DNA of 64,000 nt from positions 1,054,001-1,118,000 of the forward strand of contig NZ_CP009323.1 of assembly GCF_000959725.1 (NCBI RefSeq). The letters run 5' to 3'. Below, piece by piece: positions 28,290 through 39,431 of this stretch (position 1 is its first letter; each line of letters starts with the position of its first letter). Below the pieces are notes generated by a model, which searched no databases, was not told the origin of the DNA, and saw only the letters and a program-made list of their open reading frames with translations. The position numbers and the translations under genes were made by a program. Source of the DNA: Burkholderia gladioli (GTDB lineage: Bacteria > Pseudomonadota > Gammaproteobacteria > Burkholderiales > Burkholderiaceae).

Positions 28290-29062
28290 ACGCCCTGCCG
28301 AACCGCCAGCCCGCCGGCACCACCAGTTCGCTGGTGGTGCGCAACCTGAAGAAGCGCTACGGCTCGCGCACCGTCGTCAAGGACGTTTCCCTCGACGTGA
28401 AGAGCGGCGAGGTGGTCGGCCTGCTCGGCCCGAACGGCGCGGGCAAGACCACCTCCTTCTACATGATCGTCGGCCTGGTGCCGCTCGATGCCGGCGATAT
28501 CTCGCTCAACGGCAGCCCGATCAGCCTGCTGCCGATCCACAAGCGCGCCTCGCTGGGCCTGTCCTACCTGCCGCAGGAAGCCTCGGTGTTCCGCAAGCTG
28601 ACCGTCGAGGAGAACATCCGCGCCGTGCTCGAGCTACAGCACGGCGACAACGGCAAGCTGCTCGGCAAGGACGAGATCGCCTCGCGCACCGAGGCCCTGC
28701 TCGACGAGCTGCAGATCGGCCACCTGCGCGACAACCCGGCGCTGTCGCTGTCGGGCGGCGAGCGCCGCCGCGTCGAGATCGCCCGCGCGCTGGCCAGCAA
28801 CCCCAGCTTCATCCTGCTCGACGAGCCCTTCGCGGGCGTCGACCCGATCGCGGTGCTGGAGATTCAAAAGATCGTCAAGTTCCTGAAGCAACGGAACATC
28901 GGTGTGCTGATCACCGACCATAACGTGCGCGAGACGCTCGGCATCTGCGACCACGCCTACATCATCAGCGACGGCTCGGTGCTCGCAGCCGGTGCCCCGC
29001 AGGACATCATCGAGAACGAAAGCGTCCGCCGCGTCTATCTCGGCGAACATTTCCGCATGTAA
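28286..29062 (+). CDS. lptB: LPS export ABC transporter ATPase LptB
   Basis: Cytoplasmic ATPase that powers LPS extraction by LptFG. 258 residues: Walker [21 protein letters not shown]-loop in [13 protein letters not shown], signature [17 protein letters not shown], Walker [17 protein letters not shown], switch His in [11 protein letters not shown]. The start is GTG overlapping the lptA stop (GTGA). lptFG are not in this window. The gap to rpoN (190 bp) holds GC-rich sequence without a clear gene. Confidence 0.97.
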   Translation: MNALPNRQPAGTTSSLVVRNLKKRYGSRTVVKDVSLDVKSGEVVGLLGPNGAGKTTSFYMIVGLVPLDAGDISLNGSPISLLPIHKRASLGLSYLPQEASVFRKLTVEENIRAVLELQHGDNGKLLGKDEIASRTEALLDELQIGHLRDNPALSLSGGERRRVEIARALASNPSFILLDEPFAGVDPIAVLEIQKIVKFLKQRNIGVLITDHNVRETLGICDHAYIISDGSVLAAGAPQDIIENESVRRVYLGEHFRM

Positions 29063-29252
29063 GCCGGCGCGTGGCGCCGCGTGCCCGGCGCCGCCCCGCC
29101 TGCCGGCCCGCCGGGCATCCGCGCCCGCTCGCAAGCTCCGTGCGCCGTCCCGGCGACCACGCACGGGCCGGCGCATCGCGCGCTTCGTATCATCCCGCCT
29201 CCCGCAACGCGCCGCCTACGTGGCAAACTTCAGGTAACGATTCCTTTTTGCC

Positions 29253-30758
29253 ATGAAAGCCAGCCTCCAACTTCGCCTGTCGCAGCACCTCGCGCTCACG
29301 CCCCAGCTCCAGCAGTCGATCCGGCTGCTGCAGCTGTCGACGCTCGAACTGCAGCAGGAAGTCGCGATGGCCGTCGCCCAGAATCCGCTGCTCGAGAACG
29401 ACGAATGGATCGCGAGCCCGCTGCGGGTGGCCGCCGACGGCTCGCTGATCGCGCAGAGCCCGCCCTCCTCGACGCCCGAGCCGATGCACGGTGGCGGCTC
29501 GAACGGCAGCGAAGCCTCGGGCGATCGCGCCGAACGCGACGACTCGCGCAATGGCGACGACTACGACTACAACGCCGACAGCGGCGATTCGGGTCAGTGG
29601 AATCTCGACGACTACGGTCGCTCCTCGGGCGCCTCCGACGACGACGACCTCCCGCCGCTGCAGGTGCACGAGGCCTCGACCTCGCTGCGCGAGCATCTGT
29701 CCGCGCAATTGCGGGTGACCCAGGCGGGTCCGCGCGACCGCGCGCTGGTGATGTTCCTGATCGAATCGCTCGACGACGACGGTTATCTCGGCGCGGGGCT
29801 CGACGAGGTGTTGACCGACCTGCCCGAGGAACTGGAAGTCGATCTCGACGAACTGGGCGCCGCGCTGGCGCTGCTGCACAGCTTCGACCCGGCCGGCGTG
29901 GGGGCGCGCTCCGCATCGGAATGCTTGCGCCTGCAATTGTTGCGACTCGATCCGTCCCCCACGCGCACGCTGTCGCTCGACATCGTCTCGCAGCATCTCG
30001 AATTGCTGGCCGCGCGCGACTTCACGCGGCTGCGCAAGCAGTTGAAGGCCAACGACGACGAGCTGCGCGAGGCCCATGCACTGATCCGCTCGCTCGAGCC
30101 CTTCCCGGGCGCCGCCTACGGCAAGACCGAGGCGGACTACGTGGTGCCCGACATCATGGTCAGGAAGAGCGGCCAGAACTGGCTCGCGGAGCTCAATCCC
30201 GAGGTGGTGCCGAAGCTGCGCATCAACCACCTGTACGCCAATATCCTGCGCAACAGCCGGGGCGATCCGAGCGCCGGTTCGCTCAAGCAGCAGCTCCAGG
30301 AAGCGCGCTGGCTGATCAAGAATATCCAGCAGCGATTCGAGACCATCCTGCGTGTCGCGCAGGCCATCGTGGAGCGTCAGAAGAACTTTTTTGCGCATGG
30401 TGAAATTGCCATGCGCCCCTTGGTTTTGCGGGAAATAGCTGATACGCTGGGCCTACACGAGTCGACTGTCTCCCGTGTGACAACCGGCAAGTACATGCTG
30501 ACCCCGTTCGGCACTCTTGAATTTAAGTACTTCTTCGGATCACACGTGTCGACGGATACCGGGGGCGCTGCCTCTTCCACGGCAATCCGCGCCCTCATCA
30601 AGCAACTGATAGGAGCCGAAGACCAGAAATCTCCTCTTTCGGACAGCCGAATAGCCGAGCTGCTGGCGGAACAAGGCTTCGTGGTCGCGCGCCGCACCGT
30701 TGCGAAGTATCGCGAAGCCCTCAAGATCCCCGCGGTGAATCTGCGCAAGTCTCTGTAG
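29253..30758 (+). CDS. rpoN: RNA polymerase sigma-54 factor
   Basis: Directs transcription from -24/-12 promoters with enhancer-binding ATPases. 501 residues: the Gln-rich region I ([31 protein letters not shown]), an acidic region II of about 90 residues rich in Asp and Gly, the core-binding domain, HTH region ([37 protein letters not shown]) and the RpoN box [15 protein letters not shown]. Placed between lptB and hpf, as in most proteobacteria, and close to ptsN. Confidence 0.98.
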   Translation: MKASLQLRLSQHLALTPQLQQSIRLLQLSTLELQQEVAMAVAQNPLLENDEWIASPLRVAADGSLIAQSPPSSTPEPMHGGGSNGSEASGDRAERDDSRNGDDYDYNADSGDSGQWNLDDYGRSSGASDDDDLPPLQVHEASTSLREHLSAQLRVTQAGPRDRALVMFLIESLDDDGYLGAGLDEVLTDLPEELEVDLDELGAALALLHSFDPAGVGARSASECLRLQLLRLDPSPTRTLSLDIVSQHLELLAARDFTRLRKQLKANDDELREAHALIRSLEPFPGAAYGKTEADYVVPDIMVRKSGQNWLAELNPEVVPKLRINHLYANILRNSRGDPSAGSLKQQLQEARWLIKNIQQRFETILRVAQAIVERQKNFFAHGEIAMRPLVLREIADTLGLHESTVSRVTTGKYMLTPFGTLEFKYFFGSHVSTDTGGAASSTAIRALIKQLIGAEDQKSPLSDSRIAELLAEQGFVVARRTVAKYREALKIPAVNLRKSL

Positions 30759-30784
30759 CCCGCTGCTCGCGGCGGGCGTTTTCC
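30758..30784 (+). terminator. Terminator after rpoN
   Basis: GCCCGC (30758-30763) pairs with GCGGGC (30772-30777) and is followed by GTTTTCC. It begins in the stop codon region of rpoN. Confidence 0.6.
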
Positions 30785-30908
30785 GGCCACCGCGCTGTCG
30801 AAGGCATTGTCCGCCCCCGGGGCCCGCTCCGCATCGATCCACGGAGATCGCTCCCGCCGGCAGACGCCGCCTGTAGATACGCCGGGGTCACCTGCATGGA
30901 GAAGCACT

Positions 30909-31274
30909 ATGAACCTGAAGATCAGTGGACACCATCTCGAAGTGACGCCTGCCATTCGCGAACACGTGATCACCAAGCTCGATAGGGTGCTACGGCATAG
31001 CGATCAGGTGATTGATGGCACTGTGATCCTCTCGGTCGACAACCATAAGGAAAAGGACAAGCGGCAGCGTGCGGAAATCAACCTGCACCTGAAGGGCAAG
31101 AAAGAGATTTTCGTCGAAAGCATCAACGGCGATCTGTACGCGGCGATCGATCTGCTGATCGACAAGCTCGACCGCCAGGTGGTCAAGCACATGGAACGTC
31201 TGCAGACGCACGCGCACGATCCGATCAAGCATCAACCGGCCATCGTCGACCAGGCCGAACAGCCGCCGCAATGA
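30909..31274 (+). CDS. hpf: Ribosome hibernation promoting factor
   Basis: Binds 30S/100S ribosomes in stationary phase and silences them. 121 residues with the full Ribosomal_S30AE domain: [30 protein letters not shown] and [33 protein letters not shown]. It is the short form, lacking the C-terminal dimerisation domain. The ATG at 30909 has GGAGAAG 6 nt upstream; the frame is open for 34 more codons. A strong terminator follows. Confidence 0.95.
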   Translation: MNLKISGHHLEVTPAIREHVITKLDRVLRHSDQVIDGTVILSVDNHKEKDKRQRAEINLHLKGKKEIFVESINGDLYAAIDLLIDKLDRQVVKHMERLQTHAHDPIKHQPAIVDQAEQPPQ

Positions 31275-31297
31275 ACCCGGCGCCTAGCGCGCCCGCC

Positions 31298-31326
31298 AAA
31301 CCGCCCGTTCCGACGGGCGGTTTTTC
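31298..31326 (+). terminator. Terminator after hpf
   Basis: AAACCGCCCGT pairs with ACGGGCGGTTT around a short TCCG loop, followed by TTCG. 24 bp after the hpf stop. Confidence 0.9.
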
Positions 31327-31395
31327 GTTCCACGCCGGCATGGCGTGGCGTACGAACCAGGTCGCTCACGCCGCACCATGCGAACGTCCGTGCTC

Positions 31396-31401
31396 TATAA
31401 T
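31396..31401 (+). promoter_or_regulatory. -10 element of a promoter for ptsN
   Basis: A perfect TATAAT with only a weak -35. It would give a leader of about 135 nt before ptsN and lies after the hpf terminator, so ptsN-hprK-rapZ can be transcribed apart from rpoN-hpf. Confidence 0.45.
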
Positions 31402-31544
31402 GTGCGGGTTATTACCGGGTGGCGTCGGCGCTCCGGCTTGACGTGCACACAAGCCTGCCTCGATCGACGCCTCGCATCCTGCCCGACATGGAAACTTCGT
31501 CCAACGCCGCGAGGAGACCCCAGGCCACCCCCTTGCCTGCCAAC

Positions 31545-32000
31545 ATGAATCGCCTAGCCAAAATCCTGCCACTGGAGAATGTCGTCATCGACCTCTCCGT
31601 CACCAGCAAGAAACGCGTGTTCGAACAAGCCGGCCTGATTTTCGAGAATCAGAACGGCATCGCGCGCAGCATCGTCACCGACAACCTGTTCGCGCGCGAG
31701 CGCCTCGGCTCGACAGGTCTCGGCGAAGGCGTCGCCATTCCGCATGGCCGCATCAAGGGCCTCAAGCATCCGCTGGCCGGCTTCGTGCGCCTCGCCGAGG
31801 CGATCCCCTTCGAAGCCCCGGACGGCCAGCCCGTCTCGCTGCTCATCTTCCTGCTGGTGCCCGAACAGGCCACCCAGCAGCACCTCGAGATCCTGTCCGA
31901 AATCGCGCAACTGCTGTCCGACCGCGACGCGCGCGAACGCCTGCATACCGAACCGGATCGCCACGAGTTGCATCGACTCCTCACTCAATGGCAACCTTGA
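31545..32000 (+). CDS. ptsN: Nitrogen-PTS EIIA protein
   Basis: Phosphorylated regulator of the nitrogen PTS that controls potassium transport and stress responses. 151 residues; the phosphoryl-accepting His lies in GEGVAIPHGRIKGL near residue 66. The start MNRLAKILPLENVV is the family's normal one; in-frame ATGs further up (31488) lack family sequence. It is followed by hprK, the usual beta-proteobacterial order. Phosphate probably reaches it by PtsP and NPr, encoded outside this window. Confidence 0.94.
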   Translation: MNRLAKILPLENVVIDLSVTSKKRVFEQAGLIFENQNGIARSIVTDNLFARERLGSTGLGEGVAIPHGRIKGLKHPLAGFVRLAEAIPFEAPDGQPVSLLIFLLVPEQATQQHLEILSEIAQLLSDRDARERLHTEPDRHELHRLLTQWQP

Positions 32001-32125
32001 GCTGATTCGGGCGGAAGCTGCCCCACGACGGGCGGCGTCCACCGCCCGGCCTGCCCGCCCGCAGCCGGTCCCGGCGCCGCAGCGCTGACGCCTCGCCGCA
32101 CCGGCCATTTGGAGTGACGCAGTCC

Positions 32126-33094
32126 ATGGATACGTCCAGCATCAACGCCCAGAGCATCTTCGACGACAACGCGGCCATGCTGAAATTGAGCTGGCTGACG
32201 GGGCATGAAGGCTGGGAACGCGGCTTTTCCGCCGAGACGGTCGGCAATGCGACCTCCAGCGCCGACCTGGTCGGCCACCTGAACCTGATCCACCCAAACC
32301 GGATCCAGGTGCTCGGCGAGGCCGAGATCGAGTACTACCAGCGCCAGACCGACGAGGATCGCTCGCGTCACATGGCCGAGCTGATCGCCCTCGAACCGCC
32401 GTTCCTGGTGGTTGCCGGCGGAGCCGCCGCCCCACCCGAGCTGGTTCTGCGCTGCACGCGCTCGTCCACGCCGCTGTTCACCACGCCGATGTCGGCCGCC
32501 GCCGTGATCGACAGCCTGCGCCTGTACATGTCGCGCATCCTCGCGCCGCGCGCCACGCTGCACGGCGTGTTCCTCGACATCCTCGGCATGGGCGTGCTGC
32601 TGACCGGCGATTCGGGCCTCGGCAAGAGCGAGCTGGGCCTCGAGCTGATCAGCCGCGGCCACGGCCTGGTGGCCGACGACGCGGTCGACTTCGTGCGACT
32701 TGGCCCCGATTTCGTCGAGGGCCGCTGCCCGCCGCTGCTGCAGAACCTGCTCGAGGTGCGCGGCCTGGGCCTGCTCGACATCAAGACCATCTTCGGGGAA
32801 ACCGCGGTGCGCCGGAAGATGAAGCTCAAGCTGATCGTCCAGCTGGTGCGGCGCCCCGACGGAGAATTCCAGCGCCTGCCGCTGGAAAGCCAGACCGTCG
32901 ACGTGCTGGGCCTGCCGATCAGCAAGGTGACCATCCAGGTGGCGGCCGGCCGCAACCTCGCGGTGCTGGTCGAGGCGGCCGTGCGAAACACGATCCTGCA
33001 ACTGCGCGGCATCGACACGCTGCGCGACTTCATGGACCGCCAGCGGCTGGCCATGCAGGACCCGGACAGCCAGTTTCCCGGCAAGCTGGTCTAG
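32126..33094 (+). CDS. hprK: HPr kinase/phosphorylase
   Basis: Phosphorylates and dephosphorylates a serine of HPr. 322 residues: N-terminal DRTGG-like domain, then the C-terminal kinase domain with P-loop [27 protein letters not shown] and the HprK signature [20 protein letters not shown]. The ATG at 32126 has GGAG 11 nt before it; the GTG at 32114 lies inside that ribosome site. It lies between ptsN and rapZ, so it likely serves the regulatory PTS. Confidence 0.96.
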   Translation: MDTSSINAQSIFDDNAAMLKLSWLTGHEGWERGFSAETVGNATSSADLVGHLNLIHPNRIQVLGEAEIEYYQRQTDEDRSRHMAELIALEPPFLVVAGGAAAPPELVLRCTRSSTPLFTTPMSAAAVIDSLRLYMSRILAPRATLHGVFLDILGMGVLLTGDSGLGKSELGLELISRGHGLVADDAVDFVRLGPDFVEGRCPPLLQNLLEVRGLGLLDIKTIFGETAVRRKMKLKLIVQLVRRPDGEFQRLPLESQTVDVLGLPISKVTIQVAAGRNLAVLVEAAVRNTILQLRGIDTLRDFMDRQRLAMQDPDSQFPGKLV

Positions 33095-33204
33095 CGCCGA
33101 ACCGGCGCGCCGGGCGCGCGCCGTCACACCATGCCACGCCCCGCCCTGTCATACAGGGGCGGTAAGCCGGTGCTATGATGAACCGTCTGGATTCCAGCCT
33201 TCCC

Positions 33205-34098
33205 ATGCGCATCGTCCTCATCACCGGCATCTCCGGCTCCGGCAAGTCCGTCGCGCTCAACGCGCTCGAGGACTCCGGCTATTACTGCGTCGACAATCTC
33301 CCGCCACGTGTGCTGCCCGAGCTCGTCCGCTATATCGCCGACGAAGGCCAGCGCCGCCTGGCGGTGGCGATCGACGCGCGCTCGAGCGGCTCGCTCGACG
33401 AGATGCCCGGCCTGATCCGCGAGCTGTCGCAGCATCACGACGTGCGCGTGCTGTTCCTCAATGCCAGCACCCAGGCGCTGATCCAGCGCTTCTCGGAAAC
33501 GCGCCGCCGCCACCCGCTGTCGGGCTCGCCCTCGCATGACGCCGATGTCGGCCTGCTGTCCTCGCTGGAGGAGGCGATCGAGCGCGAACGCGAGCTGGTC
33601 GCGCCGCTGGCCGGCTTCGGCCACGAGATCGACACCAGCAACCTGCGCGCGAACGTGCTGCGTACCTGGGTGAAACGCTTCATCGAGCAGCAGAACGACG
33701 CCCTGGTGCTGATGTTCGAATCCTTCGGCTTCAAGCGCGGCGTGCCGCTCGACGCCGACTTCATGTTCGACGTGCGCGCGCTGCCGAATCCCTATTACGA
33801 CCGCGAGTTGCGGCCGCTGACCGGGCTCGACCAGCCCGTCATCGCTTTCCTCGATGCATTGCCGATCGTCCACCAGATGATCGACGACATCGAGAGCTTC
33901 CTCGTCAAATGGCTGCCGCATTTCCGCGACGACAACCGCAGCTATCTGACGGTCGCGATCGGCTGCACGGGCGGCCAGCATCGCTCGGTGTTCATTGCGG
34001 AGACGCTCGCCGCGCGTCTGTCGCAGCAGGCGAACGTGATTGTGCGGCATCGTGACGCACCGGTGGATGCCGAGGCGTCATCGCGGCTCGTCAGCTAA
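33205..34098 (+). CDS. rapZ: RNase adapter / nucleotide-binding protein RapZ
   Basis: RapZ adapts small RNAs GlmZ/GlmY for RNase E to set glucosamine-6-phosphate synthase levels in enterics; targets in Burkholderia are unknown. 297 residues: Walker [17 protein letters not shown], the segment [11 protein letters not shown], and the C-terminal [17 protein letters not shown]. The ATG at 33205 (MRIVLITG) is chosen. The upstream ATG at 33175 lies within TATGAT (33173-33178), a good extended -10, so it cannot easily be a start. Confidence 0.95.
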   Translation: MRIVLITGISGSGKSVALNALEDSGYYCVDNLPPRVLPELVRYIADEGQRRLAVAIDARSSGSLDEMPGLIRELSQHHDVRVLFLNASTQALIQRFSETRRRHPLSGSPSHDADVGLLSSLEEAIERERELVAPLAGFGHEIDTSNLRANVLRTWVKRFIEQQNDALVLMFESFGFKRGVPLDADFMFDVRALPNPYYDRELRPLTGLDQPVIAFLDALPIVHQMIDDIESFLVKWLPHFRDDNRSYLTVAIGCTGGQHRSVFIAETLAARLSQQANVIVRHRDAPVDAEASSRLVS

Positions 34099-34130
34099 GG
34101 CCCGAGCCGCACCTCTCCAGGAGGCTGCGC

Positions 34131-34766
34131 ATGTCCTCGCTTTCGACGCGGCTCGTCGATCTGCCGCTGTTCCCGCTGCACACGGTGCTGTTTCCGGGCG
34201 GCCTGCTGCCGCTCAAGGTGTTCGAGGCGCGTTACGTCGACATGGCGCGCGCCTGCCTGCGCGAGAAGCTGCCGTTCGGCGTCTGCCTGCTCAAGAGCGG
34301 GCCCGAGGTGGCGCAAGACGATGAGGTGGCGGTGCCCGAGACGATCGGCTGCATGGCCGAGATCATCGAATGCGATACCGGCGAATTCGGCATGCTGCTG
34401 CTGCGCACGGTCGGCACCCAGCGTTTCGAGCTGCTCTCGCATCGCGTCGAATCGAACGGGCTGCTGGTCGGCATCGCCGAGCCGCTGCCCGAGGACCAGC
34501 CGCTCGACGGCGAACTGTCGATCGCACAGTTCGGCGCCTGCGCGGAAGTGCTGGAGCGGATCATCGAGGCGCTGCGCAACGTGAAGTCGGGCGAGTTGCC
34601 GTTTCTCGAGCCCTTCCATTTCGACGAGCCGAGCTGGGTCGCGAATCGCCTCGCCGAGGTGCTGCCGCTGGACCTTCGAGCGCGGCAGAAGCTGATGGAG
34701 TTTCCCGACGTGGGCGCGCGCATCGACGCCGTGCATCAGGTGCTCAAGCGTCACGACTGGCTCTGA
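34131..34766 (+). CDS. LON substrate-binding-domain protein
   Basis: 211 residues consisting of the N-terminal (substrate-binding) domain of Lon protease alone: LPLFPLHTVLFPGGLLPLKVFEARYVDMARACL, FGVCLL, GTQRFELL, and a helical C-terminus (LPLDLRARQKLMEFPDVGARIDAVHQVL). There is no ATPase or protease part. Such stand-alone proteins are common in proteobacteria; function unknown. A GGAGG ribosome site precedes the ATG. It follows rapZ by 32 bp and converges on mutY. Confidence 0.92.
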   Translation: MSSLSTRLVDLPLFPLHTVLFPGGLLPLKVFEARYVDMARACLREKLPFGVCLLKSGPEVAQDDEVAVPETIGCMAEIIECDTGEFGMLLLRTVGTQRFELLSHRVESNGLLVGIAEPLPEDQPLDGELSIAQFGACAEVLERIIEALRNVKSGELPFLEPFHFDEPSWVANRLAEVLPLDLRARQKLMEFPDVGARIDAVHQVLKRHDWL

Positions 34767-34847
34767 GGCTCAGGCCCGCGCCAGGCTCGGCTACCCCTTC
34801 AAGCTCACGCGGCGCCCGTCGACGCGCCGCGCCCATCTTCCCTCTTC

Positions 34848-35963
34848 TCAGATCAGCGGCCCGCTCAGGCTGTCGAGCAGCTTGCGCACGGGCGCCGGCA
34901 GGCCATAGGCGTCGAGCCGCGCCAGCGGCACCCATTCGGTATCGGCGCTGGCCGCCACCAGCATGCCGCCCGCCGCCTGCGCCGCGCCGATGTCGGCGAT
35001 GCGCGGCTCGATCTCCAGCCGGAAATGCGTGAAGACATGCGTGAACGGCGCCAGCGGAATCACCGCCTCGGCGCCGAATTCGCGCACGCGCTGCAGGGCC
35101 GCCGCGTCGCCGTCGGCCTCGGGCAGGCTCCAGAGGCCGCCCCAGATGCCGGTGGGCGGGCGCCGCTCCAGCAGCACCGTGTCGCCGTCGCGCAGCACCA
35201 GCATCCAGGTGCGCCGCGTCGGCACCGCCTTCTTCGGGCGCGCAGCCGGCAGTTCACGCTGCCGGCCCGTGGTATTGGCCACGCAGTCGGCCGCGAACGG
35301 GCAGCGCTTGCAATCGGGCTTGCCGCGCCCGCACAAGGTCGCGCCGAGATCCATCAGCCCCTGCGTGTAGGCGCTGATGCCGGCATCGTCGGCTTCGCGC
35401 GGGAACAGCCGCTCGGCCAGCGCCCACATCCCGTTCTCCACGCGCTTTTCGCCCGGGAACCCCTCCACGCCGAACACGCGTGCCAGCACGCGCTTGACGT
35501 TGCCGTCGAGGATCGGCGCGCGCGCGCCGAACGCGAACGAGGCGATCGCCGCCGCGGTCGAGCGGCCGATGCCGGGCAGCTCGGCGAGCGCCTCGGGCGA
35601 TTCGGGAAAGTGGCCGCCATGCTCGGCCATCACCACCTGCGCGCAGCGATGCAGGTTGCGCGCACGCGTGTAGTAGCCGAGCCCGGCCCACAGCGCCATC
35701 ACCTGGTCGGCCGGCGCGGCGGCCAGCGCGGCGACATCGGGGAAATGCTCGAGGAAGCGCTGGTAATAAGGCACCACCGTCGATACCTGGGTCTGCTGCA
35801 GCATGATTTCCGACAACCAGATCCGGTACGGATCGCGCGTGTTCTGCCACGGCAGGTCGTGGCGGCCATGCTCGCGCTGCCAGGCGATCAGGCGGGTGGC
35901 GAAGCTCGCTTCGAGCGGTGTCGCGGGCGCGGCCGGCGCCGCTTGGGTACGTGGGGGTTTCAA
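34848..35963 (-). CDS. mutY: Adenine DNA glycosylase
   Basis: Removes adenine opposite 8-oxoguanine. About 371 residues: HhH motif ELPGIGRSTAAAIASFAFG, catalytic Asp in ILDGNVKRVLAR, iron-sulphur cysteines CGRGKPDCKRCPFAADC (C-x6-C-x2-C-x5-C), and a C-terminal NUDIX-like domain (WMLVLRDGDTVLLERRPPTGIWGGLWSLPE) that reads the 8-oxoG. It directly follows mutM. No ATG is available; the TTG at 35963 (LKPPRTQ) is a best guess. Confidence 0.95.
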   Translation of the reverse strand: MKPPRTQAAPAAPATPLEASFATRLIAWQREHGRHDLPWQNTRDPYRIWLSEIMLQQTQVSTVVPYYQRFLEHFPDVAALAAAPADQVMALWAGLGYYTRARNLHRCAQVVMAEHGGHFPESPEALAELPGIGRSTAAAIASFAFGARAPILDGNVKRVLARVFGVEGFPGEKRVENGMWALAERLFPREADDAGISAYTQGLMDLGATLCGRGKPDCKRCPFAADCVANTTGRQRELPAARPKKAVPTRRTWMLVLRDGDTVLLERRPPTGIWGGLWSLPEADGDAAALQRVREFGAEAVIPLAPFTHVFTHFRLEIEPRIADIGAAQAAGGMLVAASADTEWVPLARLDAYGLPAPVRKLLDSLSGPLI

Positions 35964-35970
35964 GATGTTT

Positions 35971-36798
35971 TCAACGCTGGCAATTCGGACAGAAATAGGT
36001 CGACCGCTGGCCCTGCACGATCTGGCGAATCGGCGTGCCGCATACGCGGCACGGTTCGCCCGCGCGATCATAGACGAAGCAGTCGAGCTGGAAATAGCCG
36101 CTTTCGCCGTTGCTGCCGACGAAATCGCGCAAGGTGCTGCCGCCGCGCTCGATCGCGTCGGCCAGCGTGGCGCGCACCGCCTCGGCCAGCCGCTCGTAGC
36201 GCGGCAGCGAGACCCGGCCAGCCGCCGTGGTCGGTCGGATGCCGGCGCGGAACAGGCTTTCCGAGGCATAGATGTTGCCGACCCCGACCACGATGTCGCC
36301 GGCCAGCAGCGCCTGCTTCACCGAAACGGTGCGCCCGCGCGTGCGCCGGTACAGCAGCGCGGCCGTGAAGGCCGGCGAGAACGGCTCCACGCCGAGGCTG
36401 GTGAGCAGGTGGTGCTCGTGGATGTCGCCCTGCTCGCGCGGGTGCCAGAGTACCGCGCCGAAGCGGCGCGGGTCGCGAAAACGCAGCACGCAGGCGTCGA
36501 AGATCCAGTCGATATGGTCGTGCTTGCCGGCCTGGGGCGCGACGCCGCCCGGCAGCACGCGCAAGGTGCCCGTCATGCCGAGATGGACGATGAACCAGCC
36601 GGCGTCGAGCTCGAACAGCAGGTACTTGCCGCGCCGCTCGACGCGCAGCACCTCGCGCGACTCGAGCGCCGCCGCGAAATTCTCGGGGACGGGCCAGCGC
36701 AGCATCGCGGTGCGCACGTCGACGCGCCTGACGCGGTGCCCGGCGACGAAGGGTTCGATTCCGCGACGTGTAACCTCGACTTCCGGCAACTCTGGCAT
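35971..36798 (-). CDS. mutM: Formamidopyrimidine-DNA glycosylase
   Basis: Excises 8-oxoguanine and nicks the site. 275 residues beginning with the catalytic [16 protein letters not shown] after Met. The H2TH motif lies in [18 protein letters not shown], and the zinc finger [16 protein letters not shown]...CPNCQR is at the C-terminus. It is upstream of mutY on the same strand with 7 bp between; the GO repair pair is thus co-transcribed. It is divergent from the TPR gene. Confidence 0.97.
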   Translation of the reverse strand: MPELPEVEVTRRGIEPFVAGHRVRRVDVRTAMLRWPVPENFAAALESREVLRVERRGKYLLFELDAGWFIVHLGMTGTLRVLPGGVAPQAGKHDHIDWIFDACVLRFRDPRRFGAVLWHPREQGDIHEHHLLTSLGVEPFSPAFTAALLYRRTRGRTVSVKQALLAGDIVVGVGNIYASESLFRAGIRPTTAAGRVSLPRYERLAEAVRATLADAIERGGSTLRDFVGSNGESGYFQLDCFVYDRAGEPCRVCGTPIRQIVQGQRSTYFCPNCQR

Positions 36799-36838
36799 GG
36801 TTTTGTGGTCTGTGGGTGGCTAGGGGCGATGGTGCGCG

Positions 36839-36861
36839 TATTGTAGCGAGCGCGTTACAAT
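36839..36861. promoter_or_regulatory. Back-to-back -10 elements between mutM and the TPR gene
   Basis: TACAAT occurs on the minus strand (36844-36839, toward mutM) and on the plus strand (36856-36861, toward the TPR gene). -35 boxes are not convincing. Confidence 0.4.
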
Positions 36862-36886
36862 CGTCCGAAACCTCGAACGGATTTCC

Positions 36887-38749
36887 ATGACCTTGTCCTC
36901 GACGCTGTCTTCGAAGCGCCCCGCCGCCCACGCGCGCCGTGCGTTCGCCTTCCCGGTCCGCCGCGCACTCGGCGCCGCGCTGCTCGCCGCATGGACGTTC
37001 GGCGCCATGCCCGTTCACGCCCAGACGCCCGCCTCCGGCGCCGCCGTCACCGTGCCGGCCGGCGCGGCCGACGACGATGCACTGACGCAGAGCGCCTTCT
37101 CGCCGGCCTTTCCCGACGAAAAGAAGGACCTGCCCGGCGTGCAGCTGAGCGCGCAGATCGTCTACCAGGTACTGGCGGCCGAGGTCGCGCTGCAACGCGG
37201 CCAACCCGCGCCCGCCTTCCAGACCTATCTCGCCCTGGCGCGCGATACCAAGGATCCGCGGATGGCGCAGCGCGCCACCGAAATCGCGCTGGCCGCGCAA
37301 AGCCCGGCCGACGCGCTGGCCGCCGCGAACCTGTGGCGCGAATACGCACCCGATTCGAATCGCGCGGCCCAGGTGGATGCGGCCCTGCTGGTGCTGGCCG
37401 GCAAGCCGCTCGACGCCGAGCCGCTGCTGGGCCGCGAGCTGGCCCGCACCAACGGCGACAACCGCGGCGACGCGATCCTGGCCCTGCAGGCCCTGATCGC
37501 GCGCGGCCCAAACCGCGTGGACGGCCTGACGGTGCTGCAGCACCTGCTCAAGGACGACCTGATCCGCCCCGAGGCACGCCTGGCGATCGCCCGCCAGCAG
37601 CTTGCCGTGGACGACAAGCCGGCCGCCGTCACCTCGCTGAAGCAGGCGCTGGAACTGAAGCCCGACTACCTGCCGGCCGCCCTGATGCTCTCGCAGATGG
37701 GCCCCGACGAGCGCGCGATCGGCGTGGCCTCGTTCGAGAAATACGTGCAGCAGAACCCCAAGGCGCGCGAAGGGCGCCTGGCGCTGGCCCAGCTCTACCT
37801 CGCCGACAATCGTCTCGACGACGCGCAGAAGCAGTTCGAGACCATGCACCGCAACGATCCGAAGGAACCGGCGCCGCTGATGGCGCTGGCCCTGATCAAG
37901 ATCCAGCAGAAGCAGCTCGACGACGCCTCCAAGTACCTGAAGCAGTACATCGACGCGGCGCAGAAGCTGCCCGATGCCGACGTCGGCCAGGCCTACGTCT
38001 ACCTCGCGCAGATCTCGGTCGAGCAGAACAACGACGCGCAGGCCTCGCAGTGGCTCGACAAGATCGACCCGGCCAGCCCGCACTACATTCCGGCGCAGGT
38101 CACGCGCGCACAGATCCTCGCCAAGCAGGGCAAGGTCGACGACGCGCGCAAGGTGCTGGCGGGCCTGCAGGTCAACGATCCGCGCGACGCGGCCGTGATC
38201 GCGCGCACCGACGCCTCGCTGCTGTTCTCGGCCAAGCGCTACCGCGAGGCGGCCGACCGGCTCGCCCAGGCCGTCGACGCCTTCCCCGACGATCCCGACC
38301 TGCGCTACGACTACGCGATGGCCTCGGAGAAGATCGGCCAGTACACCACCATGGAGCAGCAGCTGCGCGTGCTGATGCGCGCCCAGCCCAACGATCCGCA
38401 AGCCTACAACGCGCTCGGCTATTCGCTGGCGGACCGCAACCAGCGCCTGCCCGAGGCGAACGAGCTGATCGAGAAGGCCAGCGCGCTGGCACCCAAGGAT
38501 GCCTTCATCATGGACAGCCTCGGCTGGGTCAAGTACCGGCTGGGCGACAACGCGGCGGCCGAGAAGATCCTCACGCGCGCCTACAGCCTGCAGCCGAACG
38601 CCGAGATCGGCGCGCACCTCGGCGAGGTGCTCTGGAAGAGCGGCCAGCAGGACAAGGCACGCGACGCCTGGCGCGCCGCGCAGAAGCTCGAGCCCGACAA
38701 CGACACGCTGGTCAACACGCTCAAGCGCTTCGAGGTACAGGGCCTGTGA
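36887..38749 (+). CDS. Exported tetratricopeptide-repeat protein
   Basis: 620 residues. An arginine-rich N-terminus and hydrophobic core ([22 protein letters not shown]) form a signal peptide cut after AHA-like VHAQ. Then come about ten TPR units, such as [54 protein letters not shown] and [24 protein letters not shown]. Likely a periplasmic or outer-membrane assembly protein. It overlaps lolB by 4 bp, so it is coupled to lipoprotein sorting; its partner is not known. Confidence 0.85.
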   Translation: MTLSSTLSSKRPAAHARRAFAFPVRRALGAALLAAWTFGAMPVHAQTPASGAAVTVPAGAADDDALTQSAFSPAFPDEKKDLPGVQLSAQIVYQVLAAEVALQRGQPAPAFQTYLALARDTKDPRMAQRATEIALAAQSPADALAAANLWREYAPDSNRAAQVDAALLVLAGKPLDAEPLLGRELARTNGDNRGDAILALQALIARGPNRVDGLTVLQHLLKDDLIRPEARLAIARQQLAVDDKPAAVTSLKQALELKPDYLPAALMLSQMGPDERAIGVASFEKYVQQNPKAREGRLALAQLYLADNRLDDAQKQFETMHRNDPKEPAPLMALALIKIQQKQLDDASKYLKQYIDAAQKLPDADVGQAYVYLAQISVEQNNDAQASQWLDKIDPASPHYIPAQVTRAQILAKQGKVDDARKVLAGLQVNDPRDAAVIARTDASLLFSAKRYREAADRLAQAVDAFPDDPDLRYDYAMASEKIGQYTTMEQQLRVLMRAQPNDPQAYNALGYSLADRNQRLPEANELIEKASALAPKDAFIMDSLGWVKYRLGDNAAAEKILTRAYSLQPNAEIGAHLGEVLWKSGQQDKARDAWRAAQKLEPDNDTLVNTLKRFEVQGL

Positions 38750-39402
38750 GCGTCGCGATCCGATCGATGGGCCGGGGCGCCGCGCTCGCCCCTCTCGCAT
38801 CCCTTGCCCGCCTCGGCCTGCTCACGCTCGCCGCGGGCGCCCTGCTCGCCGGCTGCGCGACGCAGCGCGCGCCGGCGCCTGTCGCCGCCGGCACCGCGAC
38901 ACCGGGCGCCGACGTCATCACCACCCAAGCCGCGCACGCCTACACGGGCCGCTTCGCGGTCCGCTACGACGACCGCCTCGGCAAGCCGCAGAACGTCTAC
39001 GGCAATTTCGCCTGGCAGGAAACCGGCAATGCCATCACGCTCGAGCTGCGCAGCCCGCTCGGTCAGACACTGGCCATCGTGCGCTCCTCGCCGCTAAACG
39101 CCTCGCTCGAGATGCCGGGCCGCGCGCCACGCAGCGCCACCGACGTCGGCCAACTGATGCGCGACACGCTCGGCTTCGCGCTACCGCTCGACGGGCTGCG
39201 CTACTGGATGCTGCCGCAGCCTTCGCCGTCCACGCCGGCCGACGTGGTGCGCGAGAGCGGCACGCAGATCAAGCAGATCCGCCAGGACGGCTGGACCATC
39301 GACTACCTCGCCTACGCCGACGCGCCCGCCACCGGCGTCAAGCGCCTGAACCTGACACGCGAGGATCCGCCGCTCGACATCAAGCTCGTGCTCGACCGCT
39401 GA
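38746..39402 (+). CDS. lolB: Outer-membrane lipoprotein receptor LolB
   Basis: Accepts lipoproteins from LolA and inserts them into the outer membrane. 218 residues with a lipoprotein signal and lipobox LLAGC near residue 43. The body has the LolB features [44 protein letters not shown] and [23 protein letters not shown]. The GTG at 38746 overlaps the TPR stop (GTGA); the ATG at 38767 is an alternative. Followed 29 bp on by ispE, the usual order. Confidence 0.93.
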   Translation: MSVAIRSMGRGAALAPLASLARLGLLTLAAGALLAGCATQRAPAPVAAGTATPGADVITTQAAHAYTGRFAVRYDDRLGKPQNVYGNFAWQETGNAITLELRSPLGQTLAIVRSSPLNASLEMPGRAPRSATDVGQLMRDTLGFALPLDGLRYWMLPQPSPSTPADVVRESGTQIKQIRQDGWTIDYLAYADAPATGVKRLNLTREDPPLDIKLVLDR

Positions 39403-39431
39403 TTCCGCCTTTTGCCAAGAAGTCCCCAAGC

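Noticed and set aside
36068..38800. Minus-strand frame of 910 codons opposite the TPR gene
   Set aside because: Antisense shadow that also runs into mutM in a wrong frame; the mutM frame is clearly the coding one.
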